The notes below the pieces were generated by a model. That model was given only the letters and a program-made list of their open reading frames with translations. It had not been told where the DNA came from and did not search any database. Position numbers and translations under genes: made by a program. A DNA stretch of 64,000 nucleotides from Gloeotrichia echinulata CP02. GTDB taxonomy: Bacteria > Cyanobacteriota > Cyanobacteriia > Cyanobacteriales > Nostocaceae. Every line of letters begins with the position of its first letter. The first letter of the stretch is position 1. The stretch spans positions 6,392,001 to 6,456,000 of the forward strand of contig CP051187.1 in assembly GCA_038087035.1 (NCBI GenBank), given 5' to 3'. Positions 27,879 to 36,307 of the stretch are shown here, piece by piece.

Positions 27879-28187
27879 ATGAAACAAAAGACTCTTCCTA
27901 TTAAGTTATCTCAAGAAGAAATTAACCATTTTTGTCAACGTCATTCGATCCGCAAGTTGTTTTTATTTGGTTCAGTATTAAGAGATGATTTTACAAGAGA
28001 AAGTGATGTTGATGTTTTAGTAGAATTTGAACCGGGAAAAACTCCAGGTTTAGCTATTATTACGATGGAAGATGAGTTGTCAAGTATAATAAATCGCCAG
28101 ATAGATTTAAGAACATCAGCAGATTTAAGTCGTTATTTTCGTGAGCAAGTCTTAGCGGAAGCTATGGTTATTTATGAGCAAAATTGA
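27879..28187 (+). CDS. mntA: MntA-type nucleotidyltransferase antitoxin
   Basis: 102-residue minimal nucleotidyltransferase with the full GSx10DxD motif (Gly31-Ser32, Asp43, Asp45). In HepT/MntA modules this enzyme AMPylates and thereby silences the HEPN toxin. It overlaps the following hepT by 14 bp, indicating translational coupling. The ATG at 27879 follows AGGAG by about 8 bases. Confidence 0.88.
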   Translation: MKQKTLPIKLSQEEINHFCQRHSIRKLFLFGSVLRDDFTRESDVDVLVEFEPGKTPGLAIITMEDELSSIINRQIDLRTSADLSRYFREQVLAEAMVIYEQN

Positions 28188-28521
28188 CGATTTAACTCGG
28201 CTAAAACACATCCGAGATTCCGCAGAAGAGGCGTTATCTTTTGTGAACAATCGTACCAGAGAAGATTTAGATCATGATAGGATGCTATCTTTAGCTCTAG
28301 TAAGATTAATTGAAATCATCGGTGAAGCAGCTAATCATGTTTCTGAATCTTGCCAAGCTAAGTATTTTCAAATACCTTGGCGACAAATTATCGGCATGAG
28401 AAACCGTATAATTCATGCTTATTTTGATGTTGATTTAGATATAATCTGGCAAGTAATCACTCAAGATTTAGGTTCACTTTTAAGTGAGATTCAAAAGGCA
28501 ATTAAAGATTTAGAAAGATAA
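28174..28521 (+). CDS. hepT: HepT-type HEPN toxin (RNase)
   Basis: 115-residue all-helical HEPN protein with the catalytic R-x4-H in MRNRIIHAY (Arg76, His81) followed by the Tyr83 that is the modification site in characterised HepT proteins. It is predicted to cleave RNA when freed from MntA. Both genes look intact, so this is the most complete toxin-antitoxin module of the island. Confidence 0.88.
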   Translation: MSKIDDLTRLKHIRDSAEEALSFVNNRTREDLDHDRMLSLALVRLIEIIGEAANHVSESCQAKYFQIPWRQIIGMRNRIIHAYFDVDLDIIWQVITQDLGSLLSEIQKAIKDLER

Positions 28522-28529
28522 ATTATTTT

Positions 28530-28762
28530 AACAGAAACAGGATAATTGAGACAACTTTGGATAATTTCTACCTCAATAAACTCTTGATATGAACTCTCAA
28601 ATTTTAGTTTTTGTAAGTTATATTTAATAGACATTTCCCAAAGACTAGCAAGACTTAAATAGTATTGTTTTTGTCTTCGATTAAATCTTTTAGATGAGCA
28701 TTCAGTTGTATATCATCGTTAACGAACCAAAGAAATATATGGGTATCTAATAATAATTTCAT
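28530..28762 (-). pseudogene. PIN-domain toxin, frameshifted and truncated
   Basis: Starts MKLLLDTHIFLWFV (ATG 28762-28760, overlapping the antitoxin stop as ATGA), reaches a stop after about 36 codons, then resumes in another frame as YYLSLASLWEMSIKYNLQKL, the second PIN motif. The C-terminal acidic residues are not found before the sequence ends near hepT. A dead toxin behind a live antitoxin. Confidence 0.75.
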
Positions 28763-28977
28763 TCCATGTAATCCTTAAAGTCTTCGAGAGAGTCGTTAAA
28801 ATCTGATGACATCCATACTTTCCCTTTAGCACTACCTCGTTTTAACGGGCGTTGAATTGGGGAAATTTCCGCCACTGGTTTATCATCTTGTGTAATAATG
28901 ATCTTCTCTCCTTTGATTACCAGGTCGAGATATTTAGTTAAATTAGACTGGAATTGATTTATTTCTAGTTTAGTCAT
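28759..28977 (-). CDS. Phd/YefM-type antitoxin (partner toxin broken)
   Basis: 72 residues: an N-terminal Phd-like DNA-binding fold (MTKLEINQFQSNLTKYLDLV, then GEKIIITQDDKPVAEISP) and a C-terminal toxin-binding tail (KVWMSSDFNDSLEDFKDYME). It overlaps the downstream PIN gene by ATGA. Because that toxin is frameshifted, the antitoxin may be a leftover or may act on another PIN toxin. Confidence 0.8.
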   Translation of the reverse strand: MTKLEINQFQSNLTKYLDLVIKGEKIIITQDDKPVAEISPIQRPLKRGSAKGKVWMSSDFNDSLEDFKDYME

Positions 28978-29063
28978 GATTAGTAATTCTTTTACGATAA
29001 GTGTTGGATACTGAATCTGAATATTATCTTTATTCTAATCTGAATCGAATAACTTTCTCATCG

Positions 29064-29324
29064 TTATAGTGTACTTTTTTTGGCATTCTGGAAATCGGCA
29101 AATAGCTCATCTTCACTAATACCTTTTGTTTCCAGTAATTGTTTGATTTTCTGTACTGCTGCTTGTAAAGCAATTAAATCTTGTTTTTGAGGAGTAGGTT
29201 GTGTCGGGATATAGTAACCTATTTGCACGCCATGAGAAGTAATTGCTATTGGTTCAGATGTCTGTTTTGTGTATTTGTGTATATTGGCACGAAATTCCTT
29301 GATTCCTACAGATTGTATTTCCAT
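29064..29324 (-). CDS. Orphan Phd/YefM-type antitoxin
   Basis: 86 residues from ATG 29324 (MEIQSVGIKEFRANIHKY), with the Phd-like strand EPIAITSHGVQIGYYIP and a helical C-terminus ending NAKKSTL. The frame is open further upstream, but residues before this Met do not fit the family. No toxin gene is adjacent on either side. Confidence 0.75.
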   Translation of the reverse strand: MEIQSVGIKEFRANIHKYTKQTSEPIAITSHGVQIGYYIPTQPTPQKQDLIALQAAVQKIKQLLETKGISEDELFADFQNAKKSTL

Positions 29325-29563
29325 GATAGTAAACTGGCAATAAGTGTACACAGGAGTACACCATAACACAAAATCATGCCAATCGGACCTCTGTCCACAA
29401 ACAAGCTCTAAGGTAGCCCGTAGTAGACATCGCCCTTCTCCCCATAAAACAGCGATCGCTCAGTTACGCTTACGGATAACAACTGGGTTTTTGTATTATT
29501 CGTAATAGCGATTGCACTCTTGTAATCGTGAGAAAATAGCATAAAAATCAAAAGCAACTAATC

Positions 29564-29776
29564 ATGAAAAGAGAATTTAATGTAATTATCGAACGAGATG
29601 CAGATGGCTACTTTATCGCCTCCGTCCCTAATCTAGCTGGATGTCATACACAAGCCAAATCTTTAGATGAGTTGATGGAACGTATCCGAGAAGCGATCGC
29701 ACTCTGTTTGGAATTTGAATCAGAACAGGATTCATTGGATTTTGTGGGCGTCCAACGAGTTGCTGTTGAAGTATGA
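29564..29776 (+). CDS. HicB-family antitoxin, orphan
   Basis: 70 residues with the HicB partial RNase-H-like fold: VIIERDADGYFIASVPNLAGCHTQA, then SLDELMERIREAIALCLE. No HicA gene is beside it; the next DNA is a repeat carrying a MITE. A 3' remnant of a close relative lies at 27756. Confidence 0.8.
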   Translation: MKREFNVIIERDADGYFIASVPNLAGCHTQAKSLDELMERIREAIALCLEFESEQDSLDFVGVQRVAVEV

Positions 29777-29796
29777 GCCAATTTCTTTATCGCAAT

Positions 29797-30030
29797 AAAA
29801 GGTAAGGTGGGTTAGCGACAGCGTAACCCACCTAATTTAATCATAGGGATGGTGCCGTATAGCGTTTCTCGCCCTAGTAAGGTACACCCGTAGGGGCACG
29901 GCATTGCCGTGCCCTTACACCGCGTGATACACTTTTGTACCTAACTTAACTGAGAATCGCTATACTTTCAGTTAACGCACCCTATAATATCAGGCAATGG
30001 CACCGCAAGCGCCGCAGGTATCGCACTTGT
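29797..30030. repeat. ~180-bp island repeat, copy 1, carrying the 103-bp MITE
   Basis: Contains GGTGGGTTAGCG and its mirror CGTAACCCACC, then TTTAATCATAGGGAT, a TA target filled by the MITE, then ACTTTCAGTTAACGCACCC. Without the MITE it matches copies at 31080-31280 and 32149-32325. Confidence 0.85.
29860..29962 (+). mobile_element. 103-bp MITE (family C), copy 2
   Basis: Starts TAGCGTTTCTCGCCC, ends GAATCGCTA, flanked by TA (29858-29859 and 29963-29964). The two sister repeats carry the empty site with one TA. Confidence 0.92.
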
Positions 30031-30064
30031 GTATACACAGTAGCCTTGTGGGTGGGGCGGTTGA

Positions 30065-30271
30065 CTACATATCATCTTCCAATAGTTCGGCTATTTTCAT
30101 TATTGATTTTAAAGTTCCCAGTTTTAAATCTTGATTTCGATGTACGGGAATAGAGATAATTTTATTCTCATTAGGCTTTTCATAAATATGGTGACTTCCT
30201 GTAATTTTTTTGAGAAGCCAGCCTTTTTGTTCAACAATTTTACATAGCTTTTTCCCGGAGATTGATTTCAT
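30065..30271 (-). CDS. hicA: HicA-family toxin
   Basis: 68-residue mRNA interferase of dsRBD-like fold, with the catalytic histidine in ITGSHHIYEKP and the strand KIISIPVH. It overlaps hicB by 4 bp (ATGA), with the antitoxin gene first. Both look intact. Confidence 0.88.
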   Translation of the reverse strand: MKSISGKKLCKIVEQKGWLLKKITGSHHIYEKPNENKIISIPVHRNQDLKLGTLKSIMKIAELLEDDM

Positions 30272-30471
30272 ACCGCAATTTCAATAACTTGTGAAAGAGG
30301 ATCTGGTTTTTGAATTTCATTCGCTACTTCTAACCAGCCTTGTATCGCATCATGGAGGTTATTGACCAATTCTTCCATTGTATCTCCTTCTGTTATACAA
30401 CCGGGAAGACCAGGTACTTCAGCCCAATAACCCCCTTCTTCTGCAGGATAAATAATGGCTTTGATTTTCAT
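30268..30471 (-). CDS. hicB: HicB-family antitoxin
   Basis: 67 residues: KAIIYPAEEGGYWAEVPGLP, GCITEGDTMEELVNNLHDAI, WLEVA. It neutralises the HicA encoded immediately downstream. The short form has no C-terminal DNA-binding domain. Confidence 0.88.
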   Translation of the reverse strand: MKIKAIIYPAEEGGYWAEVPGLPGCITEGDTMEELVNNLHDAIQGWLEVANEIQKPDPLSQVIEIAV

Positions 30472-31079
30472 AGAACTTCGTGGGATGTGGGAAACTCAGT
30501 CACTTTAGTGCTGAGAGGGAAACGACTCGGCGGTTTTAACCGCAGTCAATCTTTATTCATTACCGCCTTGGGGTTGTTTAATTTGGTGTGCTTTTGTATT
30601 GCACTTTCAATGGGACAATTACCATTTCAAATTTTGCAACCCTGTACGCATAATGTTTTGCTCCGAGGAGCCACCCTTTCGGGGTAAAGTTAGCTTCTCC
30701 TAAGAGGAGACGCTACGCGAACGACCAGTTATAAGAGCTTTTTAGGCTTGCAACACTGTTCCAGTGACCTTAGAACTGTTTAATCACAAGCGACAGAGCA
30801 GGGAACTAGCTAGCCTTCGGCAACGCCAAGGGCGAACGCATTCCGAGGTGTCGTGACTCAAATAACGGCTACCCTTCTCTTCTCTACGAGAGGCTGCGCC
30901 AACGAGACGCTGACGCGAACGACTACGCTCAGGGTGGTCTGGTCAGCACATCTTGCTTGATTTCTCTTACAAGCTCAGTCCCTTTAGGGCTGGGTTGCTG
31001 ACTGCTTTGACATTTTTTGTTGATCTCAACAAATTTTAACAGATATCCCTTACCAAATTCCATGATATAAAGCCTCTCT
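30472..31079. other. Gene-free stretch with IS-end-like hairpins and dispersed repeats
   Basis: 600 bp without a gene. Two similar hairpins with compensating base changes, CTCAGTCACTTTAGTGCTGAG-like (about 30494) and CTCAGTCCCTTTAGGG-like (about 30975), may be the two ends of a dead IS200/IS605-type element. Between them are GAGACGCTACGCGAACG repeats shared with 11090 and 57900. Confidence 0.4.
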
Positions 31080-31280
31080 CCACAAACAAGCTCCGGCGTA
31101 GCCCTTCCAAATTCCCCAAAGCGATCGCACTAAAAGGTAGGGTGGTTACGCTATCGCGTAACCCACCTAATTTAATCATAGGGATAGTGGCGTACTTTCG
31201 GTTAACGCACCCTACAATAGGAGGCGATGGCTACGCCCGCCGCAGGCATCGCACCGCAAGCGCCGCAGACATCGCACTGG
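31080..31280. repeat. ~180-bp island repeat, copy 2 (empty MITE site)
   Basis: Begins CACAAACAAGCTCCGGCGTA and ends with GCGATGGC..GCC. The TA at 31193-31194 is unoccupied, showing the ancestral target of the 103-bp MITE. Confidence 0.88.
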
Positions 31281-31362
31281 GGAGTCTTTTAACCCATTTC
31301 AATGGGTTTAAGCTAACAGTTATGAAAACGACTACGGCTCTTAACCGAACCGTATTCAATAA

Positions 31363-31755
31363 TTAATAATTTACTTGATCAATATCGGTGTAAATAAAGT
31401 CATTACCTTTAAATAACAAAGGTTGATTTGTATATTTTGCTAAAGCATAGGAAAAGCAATCTCCCATATTCAGCTTTGCTGGATGGCGACCCTTACCAAA
31501 TTTCAAGAATGCTTCGCTAGCTAATTGTGCTTGCTCTACACTGAAAGGCATGATGATTAGAGAGAGTGCTTCAATCAATAAATTCAAATTCTCGACTCCC
31601 TGCTGACCATATTTAGTACCTAAAACTATGGATGCTTCAACGTAGCCCGGAGCAGAAAGTAGGCAATCTTTGCTTTCGTTAATCAGCTGAATAAATATCA
31701 ATTCTTCAGGTTCAGCATAAATAATTGCCAGGATAGCGGCAGGATCAACAACCAT
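31363..31755 (-). CDS. vapC: VapC-type PIN-domain RNase toxin
   Basis: 130 residues with PIN acidic residues in place: MVVDPAAILAIIYAEPE (Asp4), VEASIVL (Glu), NMGDCFSYALAK (Asp) and the final GNDF. It cuts RNA when free of antitoxin. The ATG overlaps the antitoxin stop (TAATG). Intact length. Confidence 0.85.
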   Translation of the reverse strand: MVVDPAAILAIIYAEPEELIFIQLINESKDCLLSAPGYVEASIVLGTKYGQQGVENLNLLIEALSLIIMPFSVEQAQLASEAFLKFGKGRHPAKLNMGDCFSYALAKYTNQPLLFKGNDFIYTDIDQVNY

Positions 31756-32030
31756 TATTCTGGAATTCCCAACTCGTTGTAGCCAATAATTTCATCAGGG
31801 CTTCTGCTATCAAGAGTAGGTAAATTTCTAATATTATAACAAATACTGCGAACAGCATTAATATCAATCTCTTTCGTTTTGAGATTTTCTAAGGAAATAG
31901 GAGAAAGTTGATACAAAAGTTTTCCTTTGATTTCCATGCCAGCAAAACTTGGAGGCATTTTTAGAGATATAAAACCATTCTCGTCTACACGGGCATCAAT
32001 ATTTATTTGCTGCATTGTTTTATGATCCAA
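31755..32030 (-). CDS. vapB: Antitoxin of the VapC pair
   Basis: 91 residues (or 86 from the internal Met at residue 6), with an AbrB-like start (IDARVDENGFISLKMPPSF) and an acidic tail. It is assigned as antitoxin mainly by its position directly before vapC and the TAATG overlap. Confidence 0.7.
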   Translation of the reverse strand: MDHKTMQQINIDARVDENGFISLKMPPSFAGMEIKGKLLYQLSPISLENLKTKEIDINAVRSICYNIRNLPTLDSRSPDEIIGYNELGIPE

Positions 32031-32148
32031 ATTAAATTGACTTATTTATTTTAGTTTTTCCTTTATTAATAGTGATGTCTACGATGGGCTACGCCTACGC
32101 ATTCCCGTAAAAAAGGCGATGTCTAAGAAGTGCTGCAACCCATCTTAC

Positions 32149-32325
32149 CACAAACAAGCTCCGGCGTAGCCCTTCCAAATTCCCCAAAGCGATCGCACTA
32201 AAAGGTAAGGTGGGTTAGCGATAGCGTAACCCACCTAATTTAATCATAGGGATAGTGGCGTACTTTCAGTTAACGCACCCTACAATAGGAGGCGATGGCA
32301 CCGCAAGCGCCGCAGGCATCGCACT
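32149..32325. repeat. ~180-bp island repeat, copy 3 (empty MITE site)
   Basis: Nearly identical to copy 2; single TA at 32261-32262 where copy 1 carries the MITE. Confidence 0.88.
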
Positions 32326-32351
32326 AGCTAAAGTCAGCGAAGAATTGGACT

Positions 32352-32516
32352 TTAGCCGCGTATCTTCCATAAAGCACGGTTGTAGTAATTGTCATCAGCG
32401 CCAACGACATTAGGACTTGCAAAGCCGCTTGATATTAGCCAGCCTCCCTCAGCTCCGCGCTCTCCTTTGATTGGGTCTCCATCAGAAAACAGATACCGCT
32501 TTGTCTCTTTATTTTC
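32352..32516 (-). pseudogene. Unidentified coding remnant
   Basis: About 54 codons open to a TAA at 32354-32352, with protein-like content (KRYLFSDGD, GGWLISSGFASPN, NYYNRALWKIRG). It has no plausible start codon. The spacing of Trp and aromatic residues recalls a beta-trefoil lectin C-terminus, but that is a guess. The remaining sequence to 32667 shows no gene. Confidence 0.35.
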
Positions 32517-32667
32517 AATGATTTACATGTCCCAGCAAAGATCCTAAAAATAAGATGCGTTTGCGCTGAATCAAGTGGTTTTTTCTTCCCACACCTTTGT
32601 GACGTTTTTCCACCCCAATTCCTGAACTTTTCGAGTTAGCGGCACTTTTTTGCCAAAAAATCCGCAC

Positions 32668-34218
32668 TCAACCCCCATAACCCTTACGCCTCTTATCTTT
32701 CAGCCGCTGCATATTTTTTTCAACTTCCCCACGAGCCGGATACAACAACTGCAGACTCAAAGCACTTTCATAAGCCTGTATCGCTCCCAACCTATCGCCC
32801 AACTCCGCCAAGGCTCGCCCTAACCAGTAATCAGCCAAAACCGGGTGAAACGCCTTCAATTTCTCACTTCCCTCACAAGCTGCTTCCCACCATCCCTGAC
32901 TAGCCTCAGCATCCCCCAGAACCTGGTAACTCTCGCCTAGCCACAACGCAGCAGGTACTAATTGCAGATAACCCCCCACTGGTAACAACTCCCATCCTTG
33001 GGTGAAAGCCTCCACCGCTTGTTGGTGTTTACCAGCCAAAGCCAACACCCGGCCATGACGAACCCAAGCATCAGCTAACTGGGGCTGTAGTTTTGTCCCT
33101 TGCTCAGAAACACTACACCCTCGTTCAAAGTCGTTGAAGCATTCCACCAAGACTAACCCCGCAGACGCCCAAATACTCCATCTGTCAGGAAACTGCTCTA
33201 GCATTTCTTCCACTATCAAAGCTAGTTTTGCTCCCCTCTCCTGGGAGGGTGGAGTCATGGGTAAAATTTCACACAAGGCTCGATAGATTTCACAATCCTT
33301 GGCGTACAAACGATAAGCCTTGAACATTGCCTCATCGGCTGTCTCGTATTCACCTGTCTGGAATAAGCAGCGTCCGTAATAATACCAGCTACTTGGTTGA
33401 GTTGGATATTTTAAAGTATACTGTTGCAACAGGGCTACCCCCTTCGCCGAATCGCCTCGATAAATGTGATAATATGCCAGTAAATTATCGGCTAGCACCC
33501 CATGAGAAGTCTGTTGCAGAACAGAGGTAATTATCTTTTTAGTCTGCTTGCCATCCTCACCGGATACCAATCTCAGATTGCAACGCTCATCTAACTGTCG
33601 TTGAAGTACCCGCAAATCATCAGGAGCTAAGACCATCAATTTCTGCAAGCGTTCTCTGGCTTCCTGAACATTCCCCATCGCCATCAGTGCATCATAGCTA
33701 TGAATCAATGCCACAATATCATTTGGATTGATTGACAAAACCTGATCAAAGGCTCGTAAAGCGCCAACAGGATTCTCTTTGTCCATCTGCACTTGTCCCA
33801 AAGCCAGCCAGTGAACTATTTTGTCTGGTTCTGAAGCAGCAGCTAAATCAAAAGCTGTAATTGCTTTGTCACTGTCACCTCTACAAACTGCAATCAATCC
33901 ATATATATGATGTCGAGTTCCAAGATTGCGGGACAATGGCAATGCACCTTGAAAAACCTCTATCGCCTCTGCGTTGCGTCTCATTACCTGTAAAATTTTC
34001 CCTAGTTGTAGTCGCACGTCAATCAATTGAGGTTGTCGCTCAATCACTTGATGATACTCGTCAATAGCCTGTTCCCAGTGACCTATATTGATCAGAAGTT
34101 CAGCTAATTCCCACCTTTTCTTCCATCCTTGGGGATGCTCCTGGACGTGCTTACTTAAGCTTTTCAACTTTTGGTCTTGTCTACTTGGCTTTTCGTTTAA
34201 GACTAGATGAGCATTCAT
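32668..34218 (-). CDS. TPR-repeat protein, coupled to an ECF sigma factor
   Basis: 515 residues from ATG 34218, which overlaps the sigma-factor stop (ATGA) and is preceded by GGGGTGGAG; an upstream in-frame ATG at 34275 is less likely. It consists almost wholly of tetratricopeptide repeats (for example WKKRWELAELLINIGHWEQA, ALGQVQMDKENPVGALRAFD, DAWVRHGRVLALAGKHQQAV), with no membrane segment. It is probably a scaffold or sensor acting with, or controlling, the sigma factor, inferred from translational coupling. Confidence 0.85.
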   Translation of the reverse strand: MNAHLVLNEKPSRQDQKLKSLSKHVQEHPQGWKKRWELAELLINIGHWEQAIDEYHQVIERQPQLIDVRLQLGKILQVMRRNAEAIEVFQGALPLSRNLGTRHHIYGLIAVCRGDSDKAITAFDLAAASEPDKIVHWLALGQVQMDKENPVGALRAFDQVLSINPNDIVALIHSYDALMAMGNVQEARERLQKLMVLAPDDLRVLQRQLDERCNLRLVSGEDGKQTKKIITSVLQQTSHGVLADNLLAYYHIYRGDSAKGVALLQQYTLKYPTQPSSWYYYGRCLFQTGEYETADEAMFKAYRLYAKDCEIYRALCEILPMTPPSQERGAKLALIVEEMLEQFPDRWSIWASAGLVLVECFNDFERGCSVSEQGTKLQPQLADAWVRHGRVLALAGKHQQAVEAFTQGWELLPVGGYLQLVPAALWLGESYQVLGDAEASQGWWEAACEGSEKLKAFHPVLADYWLGRALAELGDRLGAIQAYESALSLQLLYPARGEVEKNMQRLKDKRRKGYGG

Positions 34219-35099
34219 CTCCACCCCTGAAGGCTCGGAGAACTGTACCAAGAATGTGGCAAAGTTTGTATACATAGCACGGTGAATTTGTAACTAATTT
34301 CTTCAGTGTTGTTTGTTGTAGTTATCGATGCTTCCCCGTCAAATATCACTGTTTTGTCGGGTTGCGACTCTTTTACCGTGGGAATCACCGATTTCAAGTC
34401 TGGTAGGAGGGAATCTAAGGAAGTGTCATCTTCCCCCGTCAGATACTTGTTCAACCGGTTTCGCAGAATGGTTCGCGCCTGTTGAACCCGTTTCCAAACG
34501 TTTTCCTCAGAGAGGGTGAGTTGTTTGCTGATGTCTTGACATGACTTGTCTTGGAAGTAGCGGAGAATAAAAGGGTCACGCAGTCTGGGAGGTAAGGACT
34601 CAATCGCTTTATTCAGGTATGCTCTCATCTCACACCGAGAAATGTCTGATTCGGGAGATTCGCCACTAGCGTTGACTGCTAGATGATCTGCATTAATATC
34701 GTCAATATTTTCCATCTTTTGCGCCTCTCGCTGGCGTTGGCGATGGATATCCATACAGTGGTTATGGATTACTTGGGTCAACCAAGCTTTGGGATAGGTG
34801 ATTTGCTCCCTATGGTCTGGCCATTTACTCCAGGCTTTCAACATTGCTTGACTGAGGGATTCTTCAGCATCATAAGAATTACCATTCATCCACTTTAGGC
34901 AGCAACTGTAATGATAATCTCGATATTGCTGCCATAACTGCCAAAATTCACTGCGATGGCTACCCTCGCCGCAGGTATCGCCTTGGGAAAAATGCTTTAA
35001 TCCAATAGGCTCTGCTAATACTGTTCTACCCTTGCTCACCTGGGAATTACAGCCAGATTTACCTCTATTTTTTAGCTCTGATGAGAGAATAAGGCTCAT
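34215..35099 (-). CDS. Sigma-70 family (ECF-like) RNA polymerase sigma factor
   Basis: 294 residues. Region 2 is SYDAEESLSQAMLKAWSKW, then YPKAWLTQVIHNHCMDIHRQ; region 4 is SLPPRLRDPFILRYF with HTH QDISKQLTLSEENVWKRVQQAR. A long N-terminal extension (about 55 residues) and a 65-residue C-terminal tail (LPDLKSVIPTVKESQPDK) are unusual and might be the interface with the TPR partner. The upstream 270 bp is AT-rich with TCAGTTAAAT repeats. Confidence 0.85.
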   Translation of the reverse strand: MSLILSSELKNRGKSGCNSQVSKGRTVLAEPIGLKHFSQGDTCGEGSHRSEFWQLWQQYRDYHYSCCLKWMNGNSYDAEESLSQAMLKAWSKWPDHREQITYPKAWLTQVIHNHCMDIHRQRQREAQKMENIDDINADHLAVNASGESPESDISRCEMRAYLNKAIESLPPRLRDPFILRYFQDKSCQDISKQLTLSEENVWKRVQQARTILRNRLNKYLTGEDDTSLDSLLPDLKSVIPTVKESQPDKTVIFDGEASITTTNNTEEISYKFTVLCIQTLPHSWYSSPSLQGWR

Positions 35100-35828
35100 T
35101 TTTCAGGTTTTTGGATGTTGATGAAAAAATATACAAGAATTGTATTTCTTTTATGAATTTTAAAATTCAGCTAAATTCAGGATTATTGAAATTTAGGAGT
35201 AAGGATTATCTCAGTTAAATTCAGTTAAATTCAGGACTTGGGTAAAAACTATGATTTTAGTAACAGTCATATCTTGATAAAAATCATCAGATATGATACA
35301 AAAAAGTATTAGTTTTATAAATATTAAAGTTTGATTTGTCGAATATAATCTAATAGGATTCATCTGTAGTAGGGGCGCAAGGCCTTGCGCCCTTACCGCC
35401 AGGCCTTGCGCCTCTGATAATCTGTTCCTACCTGCGGTAAAAATTTTATTATCAGAACGTTTCGATTTTTACTCGCTTACATCCCCTCCCTACTAAGAGT
35501 TGAGGAAGGGGAATTACGCGAATCAGTTAAATTAAGAGTCAAGGGTCAATTGATTTTGGATTTTGGATACTTCTCTACGTTCGCGAGTGCGTGTCGTAGA
35601 CAGAGGCTACGCCTAGCTTGCTTCCACGTAGTGGTACGACTTAAGAGCGGGACGCTGCGCGTAGCTTGCTTCCACGTAGTGGTACGCTCAGTACAAGTTT
35701 GGGATTTTGGATTTGTTCCGCCCACAAGGAGCCTGCAAGGTACCGAAACAATCTAAAATCTAAAATCTAAAATCTAAAATTCGGAGGGTCAATTGATTTT
35801 GGATTGACCCTTGATTTTAGCTTAACCC
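35100..35828. other. Repeat-rich intergenic region
   Basis: No gene. It holds a GC palindrome (35372-35392), blocks of GTAGCTTGCTTCCACGTAGT (twice, 35613-35690), and an 8-bp CTAAAATC array (about 35750-35780). Confidence 0.6.
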
Positions 35829-35871
35829 GGCAGAAGCCCCACACCATACCCGAAGTTGGTGTGGGATGAAT
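35829..35871 (+). mobile_element. IS200/IS605-type right-end hairpin, relic
   Basis: GGCAGAAGCCCCACACC, loop, GGTGTGGGATGAATGAC: the same GAAGCC-hairpin-GGA..TG(A/T)C pattern as at 12212 and 36262. No tnpB nearby. Confidence 0.5.
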
Positions 35872-35890
35872 GACGGGATAAAAACGAGAC

Positions 35891-35934
35891 GCCCTCTAAT
35901 TGTTTTTTACCGCAAGTAAAACAGATTAGAGGGC
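35891..35934. other. 44-nt hairpin followed by a promoter-like sequence
   Basis: Outer arms GCCCTCTAAT and ATTAGAGGGC, with inner pairing around CGCAA. Downstream TTGAGA (35956) and TAGAAT (35980), 18 bp apart, look like a promoter pointing right into a gene-free 300 bp. Unproven. Confidence 0.4.
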
Positions 35935-36261
35935 AGTTGAGTTTTTATCAATATCTTGAGATAGGTAATCACTTCTTGCTAGAATATATAAGTGACGACA
36001 AAGCCTAAAATGCTGGTCTAACATAGTACCTTCTCCCAAAGGGAGAGGCTGCGCCAAGAAAACTGAAAATATGGGGTTTTATAGGGAAATGCAACCGTGT
36101 ATGCGTTGCTACCTCCTGTAAGTAAAATTTTCAAGGAAACTAGTTTGAACTTGGAATTTTTTTAAGACCAAGAGTGGGGCAGGGCACGTACCTCACTATA
36201 AAATGCTGTAGTGGGAAAAATGGAGTACCACAAAAGAAGTTCCTGATATCCTTAACAGGAC

Positions 36262-36306
36262 TCGGAAGCCTACACCACATTGCTTGCAATTGGTGTAGGA
36301 GTGTCA
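36262..36306 (+). mobile_element. IS200/IS605-type right end abutting the next gene's stop codon
   Basis: GGAAGCCTACACC, loop, GGTGTAGGAGTGTCA, ending directly at the TAA (36310-36308) of the convergent outer-membrane-like gene. About 260 bp to its left is ORF-free and may be the body of the element. Confidence 0.55.
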
Positions 36307-36307
36307 C

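Noticed and set aside
30340..30687. 115-codon plus-strand ORF
   Set aside because: Overlaps hicB antisense and a hairpin repeat; chance ORF.
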